Assembly (NCBI GenBank): GCA_022822265.1
Contig: JAJECA010000048.1
Location: 1 to 64,000, forward strand
Length of the DNA: 64,000 nt
DNA from: Acidimicrobiia bacterium
GTDB taxonomy: Bacteria; Actinomycetota; Acidimicrobiia; Acidimicrobiales; Bin134
Reading direction: 5' to 3'
The notes below the pieces were generated by a model. The model searched no databases, was not told the origin of the DNA, and saw only the letters and a list, made by a program, of their open reading frames with translations. The position numbers were made by a program, and so were the translations under genes. Positions 60,312-64,000 of this stretch are shown in pieces (position 1 is the stretch's first letter; each line of letters begins with the position of its first letter).

Positions 60312-60317
60312 TAGCGT
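60312..60317 (+). promoter_or_regulatory. Leaderless-type -10 hexamer for the Gfo/Idh/MocA gene
   Basis: TAGCGT is 6 nt before the ATG at 60324. Confidence 0.5.
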
Positions 60318-60323
60318 CCGGCC

Positions 60324-61298
60324 ATGACCATTCGATGGGGAATAGCCGGGCCCGGGGCCATCGCCGTGGGGTTCGCCAACGGGCTCCAGTTGCTGGACGA
60401 CGCCGAGATCTACGCCGTTGGCTCCCGCTCGGCCGACCGAGCGAGAGACTTCGCCGCCAAATATGAGGCTTCGGCGTCCTACGGCAGCTATGAGGATCTG
60501 GCCGCCGACCCAGATGTGGACGCGGTGTACGTGGCCACGCCTCAGTCCCGCCATGAACAAGACACGCTCATGTTCTTGGAAGCGGGCAAGCCCGTGCTGT
60601 GCGAGAAGCCGTTTGCGCTCAACCAGGCCCAGAGCCGGCGGATGATCGATGCCGCCCGGGATAGGGGGCTGCTCTTGATGGAGGCCATGTGGAGCCGCTT
60701 CCTTCCCGCCTACCGGGTGTTGGCTGATCTGCTGGGCGAGCAGGCCATCGGCCAGCCCCAGTTGGTGGAGGCCGACTTCGGTTTCCACCAGCCGTTCGAC
60801 CCCGACCACCGGCTGTACGACGCTGAGCGGGGCGGCGGGGGGATTCTCGATCTGGGCGTGTATCCCGTGCAGTTCGCCTCGTTGGTGCTGGGCACCCCCA
60901 CCAGCGTGGCGGCCCAAGGCCGAATCGGCGAGACCGGGGTGGACGAGCAAGTAGCCGCCGTCTTGGGACACGCCGGTGGCGAACTAGCGGTTGTGAAGGC
61001 GGCCATTGCCACCAACCTGGGCTGCACCGCCCGCATCGCCGGTACCGAGGGGACGATCGAGCTCCCGGCGTTCATGCACTGCCCCGGATCGCTGACGGTT
61101 GTGCGCGGCTTCGAGCGGGAGGAAATCGACGGCTCGTGGGAGGGCGATGGTCTCCGCTTCCAAGTGGAGGAGTTCCACCGCTGCCTGGCCGCCGGCGAGC
61201 TCGAGAGCCCGGTCATCTCCCACGCCGAGACGCTCTCGATCATGGGCACCCTCGACCAGATCCGCAACCAGATCGGCCTCCGGTTCCCAGGGGAGTGA
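60324..61298 (+). CDS. Gfo/Idh/MocA-family NAD(P)-dependent oxidoreductase
   Basis: 324 aa. Rossmann N-terminus RWGIAGPGAIAVGFANGL (slightly atypical glycine loop), YVATPQSRHEQD and the signature CEKPFALN with the catalytic Lys. The C-terminal domain has RGGGGILDLGVYPVQFA, like dihydrodiol-dehydrogenase/glucose-fructose-oxidoreductase relatives. It may reduce or oxidise a keto-sugar linked to the divergent GH2-GMC operon. Own leaderless-type promoter. Confidence 0.92.
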   Translation: MTIRWGIAGPGAIAVGFANGLQLLDDAEIYAVGSRSADRARDFAAKYEASASYGSYEDLAADPDVDAVYVATPQSRHEQDTLMFLEAGKPVLCEKPFALNQAQSRRMIDAARDRGLLLMEAMWSRFLPAYRVLADLLGEQAIGQPQLVEADFGFHQPFDPDHRLYDAERGGGGILDLGVYPVQFASLVLGTPTSVAAQGRIGETGVDEQVAAVLGHAGGELAVVKAAIATNLGCTARIAGTEGTIELPAFMHCPGSLTVVRGFEREEIDGSWEGDGLRFQVEEFHRCLAAGELESPVISHAETLSIMGTLDQIRNQIGLRFPGE

Positions 61299-61326
61299 GC
61301 GGCTCAACGCTCCCGGTGGCGGGCCG

Positions 61327-62961
61327 CTAGAGCTCGCCTTCTCGGAGCTGAGCTCGCAGGTCCACCTTTCTTATCTTGCCGGAGGCGGTGCGGGGAAAGT
61401 CGGCCACCAGCCGCAGACCTTCGGGCCACTTCTGACGGGCCAGCCCGGCTCGCTCTAGGTGGGGGAGGAGGGCCGCCAGATCGATGGGGTCGGCATCGGG
61501 CAGCAGGCGGACCACGGCGCAGGCGTGCTCGCCGAGGCGCTCGTCAGGGGCGGCGACCACCGCTACTTCGGCCACTCCGGGCACTTTGGCGACCACCTCC
61601 TCGATCTCGGCGGCCGACAGGTTTTCGCCTCCCCGAATGATGATGTCCTTCACCCGGTCAGTGATGGTCAAGCAGCCGTGCTCGTCGACGATGCCGATGT
61701 CGCCGGTTCGGTACCAGCCGTCTTCGTCAAATGCAGTGTTCAGCTCGGGGTCGGAGTAGCCCAGGCACAGCTCGGGGCCGCGGGTCACGATCTCGCCGGG
61801 ATTGCCCGCGGGCAGGTCGCGCCCGTCCTCGTCGACTATCCGCATTTCGATTCCGGGTCGAGGGCGCCCATCGGTGCTGTGGCGAAGCTCGGCCGGTTCT
61901 TCATACTCCATGCCGGTGACCGACGGGTGCTCAGTGGAGCCATAGGCCCGGATGATCTTGATGCCCAGCGACTCGGCCCTCTGGCCCACCGCGGCGGGAA
62001 CGGGCGCACCGCCCAGCCCCACCCGGGGCATCAGGGCCGCGTGCTCGGGAGTGAAGTTCGGATGGTCGAGGAGGCTGGTGAGAAAGATCGATGCGCCCAC
62101 CCCGCCGCCGATGCCGTAGGCCATCATCACCTCAAGGGCGTGGCCCGGGTCCCACCGGTCGGTGAGGTGGATGTCGCCGCTGACGTACAGCGGGCCCAAG
62201 ACCCCGCCCAGCATCCCGGTGGCGTGGGCCACCGGCGATCCCATCAGGTTGGGCCGCCGGTCGGTCAGCCACATAGCCATGTGCTCTAATTCGCTGAGCA
62301 GGGTGTGGTGGTTGTGGATGGCGCCTTTGGGGTCGCTGGTGGTGCCCGAGGTGTAGGCCAGCACCGCGATGTCGCTGGCATTCGGCTCGGGCAGCTCCGC
62401 TGCGGGTTCACAGGCCTCCACCTCCTCCCAGGAGGCCCGGCGCACACCGTCGGGGGCGGGCCGTTGGGCCCCATCGCCCACCACCAGGTGCAGCCGGAGG
62501 CTGGTTGGGGCGGCGTGGTCGACGATCTCGGCGTAGTCCACGTGGCCGTAGGCCGCAGGCGAGATGTAGGCCTCGGCACCGCATTCGTGGAGGATGAACG
62601 ACACCTCCTTGCGCCCGTAGATGTGGGTGATGGGCACCAGGATGTAGCCGCCCATGGCCAAACCGCAGAATGCCGCCACCGCCTCTCGCCAGTTGGGAAT
62701 CTGGAACGCCACCACCGCGCCCGCCTCGATGTCCTTGCTGCGCAAGAGGGCCACCAGTCGGCGGGCCTCGGTGTCGACATCGGCGTAGGTGCCGTGCCAA
62801 TCGCGGGTGCGGGAATGGATGTGGACCTCGGCATCGGGAGCAGCGGCCAGCCACTCGGCCACCCGCCCGCCCAGGGTGGCGTCGGTCCACCATCCATCGT
62901 TCACATAGCGCTGTTCCAGATGGGCGGGCACCGATCGCAGCGTCCAACGCGACTCGCTCAT
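61327..62961 (-). CDS. AMP-dependent acyl-CoA synthetase (ANL superfamily)
   Basis: 544 aa. ATP-binding P-loop AYTSGTTSDPKGA, aromatic-pocket motif RAYGSTEHPS, GWYRTGDIGIVDEHG, hinge DRVKDIIIRGGENLSAAEIE and C-terminal catalytic Lys in FPRTASGKIRKVDL. Activates a carboxylic acid to its CoA thioester; similar proteins are cyclohexanecarboxylate or medium-chain ligases. GGAGG with 7 nt spacing precedes the ATG. Same strand as the following cyclase gene, 30 bp away, so likely an operon with it. Confidence 0.93.
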   Translation of the reverse strand: MSESRWTLRSVPAHLEQRYVNDGWWTDATLGGRVAEWLAAAPDAEVHIHSRTRDWHGTYADVDTEARRLVALLRSKDIEAGAVVAFQIPNWREAVAAFCGLAMGGYILVPITHIYGRKEVSFILHECGAEAYISPAAYGHVDYAEIVDHAAPTSLRLHLVVGDGAQRPAPDGVRRASWEEVEACEPAAELPEPNASDIAVLAYTSGTTSDPKGAIHNHHTLLSELEHMAMWLTDRRPNLMGSPVAHATGMLGGVLGPLYVSGDIHLTDRWDPGHALEVMMAYGIGGGVGASIFLTSLLDHPNFTPEHAALMPRVGLGGAPVPAAVGQRAESLGIKIIRAYGSTEHPSVTGMEYEEPAELRHSTDGRPRPGIEMRIVDEDGRDLPAGNPGEIVTRGPELCLGYSDPELNTAFDEDGWYRTGDIGIVDEHGCLTITDRVKDIIIRGGENLSAAEIEEVVAKVPGVAEVAVVAAPDERLGEHACAVVRLLPDADPIDLAALLPHLERAGLARQKWPEGLRLVADFPRTASGKIRKVDLRAQLREGEL

Positions 62962-62991
62962 GGGCTCACCTCCGGTGGACGGCTCATGGCT

Positions 62992-64000
62992 CTACTTGAT
63001 GGCGATGGGGTTGAGAGGCGAGCCCACCGCCCCGGGGATGTTGAGCGGAGGAGCGACCAGCATGAACTCGTAGCGGCCGTCGTCGGCGCAGTCGGCGGCC
63101 AGCGCGTCCAGCACCCAGAACTCGCCCAGAGGCAGCCCACGGTCCACCAGCGCCCCGCAGTGGACGGGGTGTTTGCGGTCCTCGGGATCTTCGGGCACCA
63201 GCACCTCCACGCCGATGGTGTCGGCCGCCACCGCGGAGATGTCGTTGCGGTCGCACCAGTGGAGGGCATCCACTCCGAATCCCGGCGATCCTCCGAAATA
63301 CTCCTCCTGCTGCTGCGGGGTGAAGCTTGGATCCCACAATGCCATGTAGCCGGTGCGGATCAGGGCGATGTCGCCGGGCTCGACCGCGGCTCCCTGAGCT
63401 TCGACACAGCGATCCAGCATGGCCGAGTCGATGACCGTGACCGGAGCCAGCGGGTCGCAGCCCTCGGAGCGGGGCAGGTCCAACAGCACCGCTCGGCCCA
63501 CGAAGCTCTCCCGGTGGTTTTCGATGCCCAGCACCGATGCGCCCCCGAAAGCGGTGACGTTGCCGGCCCAATAGCCGTTGTACATCGTGTCCCGGTAGAT
63601 CACATGGGCGAAGCCGTCCCACTGGGTTGAGCCCTGGAGGGGCATCTGGAACATGTCGTCGTTCCACTGGAAGTCGGGATCGGCGGCGCTATACGGCGAG
63701 CCCACCACCTGGTCGGAACCGGCCATCATGAACCAGTGCAGCGGGGCCGGCCGGGTATAGAACCGGGGGCCACTGGCATCGATGGGCAGGGCCAGCGAGA
63801 ACACCTTGCCCGACTGCACCAGCGAGGCGGCCCGAACTCGCTGCTCGGGCCCGATCAGATTCTGGGTGCCGATCTGGTCGTCGTCGCCCCAGCGTCCCCA
63901 GTTGTTGGGCCCCTCGGGCTCATAGCCGCCGACCACCTTGCCGTCGTCGTCCACGGAGTAGTCGGGCGCCGACCAACTCGTGGCGTATCGGGCGTAGTCT
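62992..64000 (-). CDS. Cyclase-family metal hydrolase (5' end beyond window)
   Basis: At least 320 residues. PF04199-type: NNWGRWGDDDQIGTQNLIGPEQR, metal region STQWDGFAHV (Gln replaces the first His of H-x-D-x3-H), then ALIRTGYM. The GTG at 63954 could start it, but the frame runs open to the window edge with family-like residues (ending ...DYARYATSWSAPDYS read upstream), so the true start is probably outside. Upstream partner of the acyl-CoA synthetase. Confidence 0.85.
   Translation of the reverse strand, partial: DYARYATSWSAPDYSVDDDGKVVGGYEPEGPNNWGRWGDDDQIGTQNLIGPEQRVRAASLVQSGKVFSLALPIDASGPRFYTRPAPLHWFMMAGSDQVVGSPYSAADPDFQWNDDMFQMPLQGSTQWDGFAHVIYRDTMYNGYWAGNVTAFGGASVLGIENHRESFVGRAVLLDLPRSEGCDPLAPVTVIDSAMLDRCVEAQGAAVEPGDIALIRTGYMALWDPSFTPQQQEEYFGGSPGFGVDALHWCDRNDISAVAADTIGVEVLVPEDPEDRKHPVHCGALVDRGLPLGEFWVLDALAADCADDGRYEFMLVAPPLNIPGAVGSPLNPIAIK

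Noticed and set aside
1-64000. tRNA genes, CRISPR arrays, IS elements or phage att sites
   Set aside because: No transposase or integrase motif, no regularly spaced repeats and no tRNA-like cloverleaf were noticed; a tRNAscan and IS search would settle this.

Overview
This is GC-rich, gene-dense chromosomal DNA, most likely from an actinobacterium of the Acidimicrobiia type (inference). Supporting signs: four luciferase-like (LLM, F420-type) oxidoreductases, a GlbO-type truncated haemoglobin, an actinobacterial P450, SDRs, CaiB transferases and amidohydrolase-2 enzymes. In addition, at least 13 genes lack a Shine-Dalgarno but carry a TANNNT hexamer 6-8 nt before the start codon, which is the actinobacterial leaderless-promoter signature. 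No rRNA, tRNA, IS element, CRISPR array or prophage was recognised. No gap between genes exceeds 300 bp.

Layout. 1-69: tail of a CoxL-type molybdenum hydroxylase. 127-4356 (-): one operon with an OmpR-family response regulator, a histidine kinase, an exported intradiol-dioxygenase-like lipoprotein and a murein-amidase lipoprotein. 4485-6852: an extracytosolic flavin module made of a DUF2271 lipoprotein with an SGAT flavinylation motif, a PepSY-type membrane protein and convergent ApbE. A 7-4-7 direct repeat lies between the regulator and this module. 6928-13453: amidohydrolases, flavodoxin, cupin, two LLM enzymes and an alpha/beta hydrolase lacking its serine nucleophile. 13559-21191: housekeeping genes (rmuC, SixA-like phosphatase, glbO, serA-DUF1015, ABC1 kinase) and a third amidohydrolase. 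21235-32781: catabolic block with a lone CoxL-like protein, LLM enzymes, sulfotransferase, DUF1214 protein, SDR, crotonase, a double-CaiB fusion and an epimerase. 32783-35800 (-): APC permease and a secreted S1 protease with a duplicated cysteine motif.

35881-49039: crotonase, TauD-type dioxygenase, SMP-30 protein, metallophosphoesterase, then a (+) run of SDR, P450, cyclase, two DMGDH-like flavoenzymes and an MttB-family methyltransferase. The last three look like a methylated-amine (betaine or dimethylglycine type) demethylation unit. 49082-54539: an island with AT-richer codon use holding a lipoprotein, an MNT-HEPN pair, a GIY-YIG protein and a HelD-like helicase, plus what looks like a relic of an mttB gene. 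54668-64000: acyl-CoA dehydrogenase, GMC oxidoreductase with a GH2 glycosidase, Gfo/Idh/MocA oxidoreductase, acyl-CoA synthetase and a second cyclase cut by the window edge.

Best candidates for something new are the two-component-linked flavin module (3667-6852) and the MNT-HEPN/GIY-YIG/HelD island (49.8-54.4 kb).
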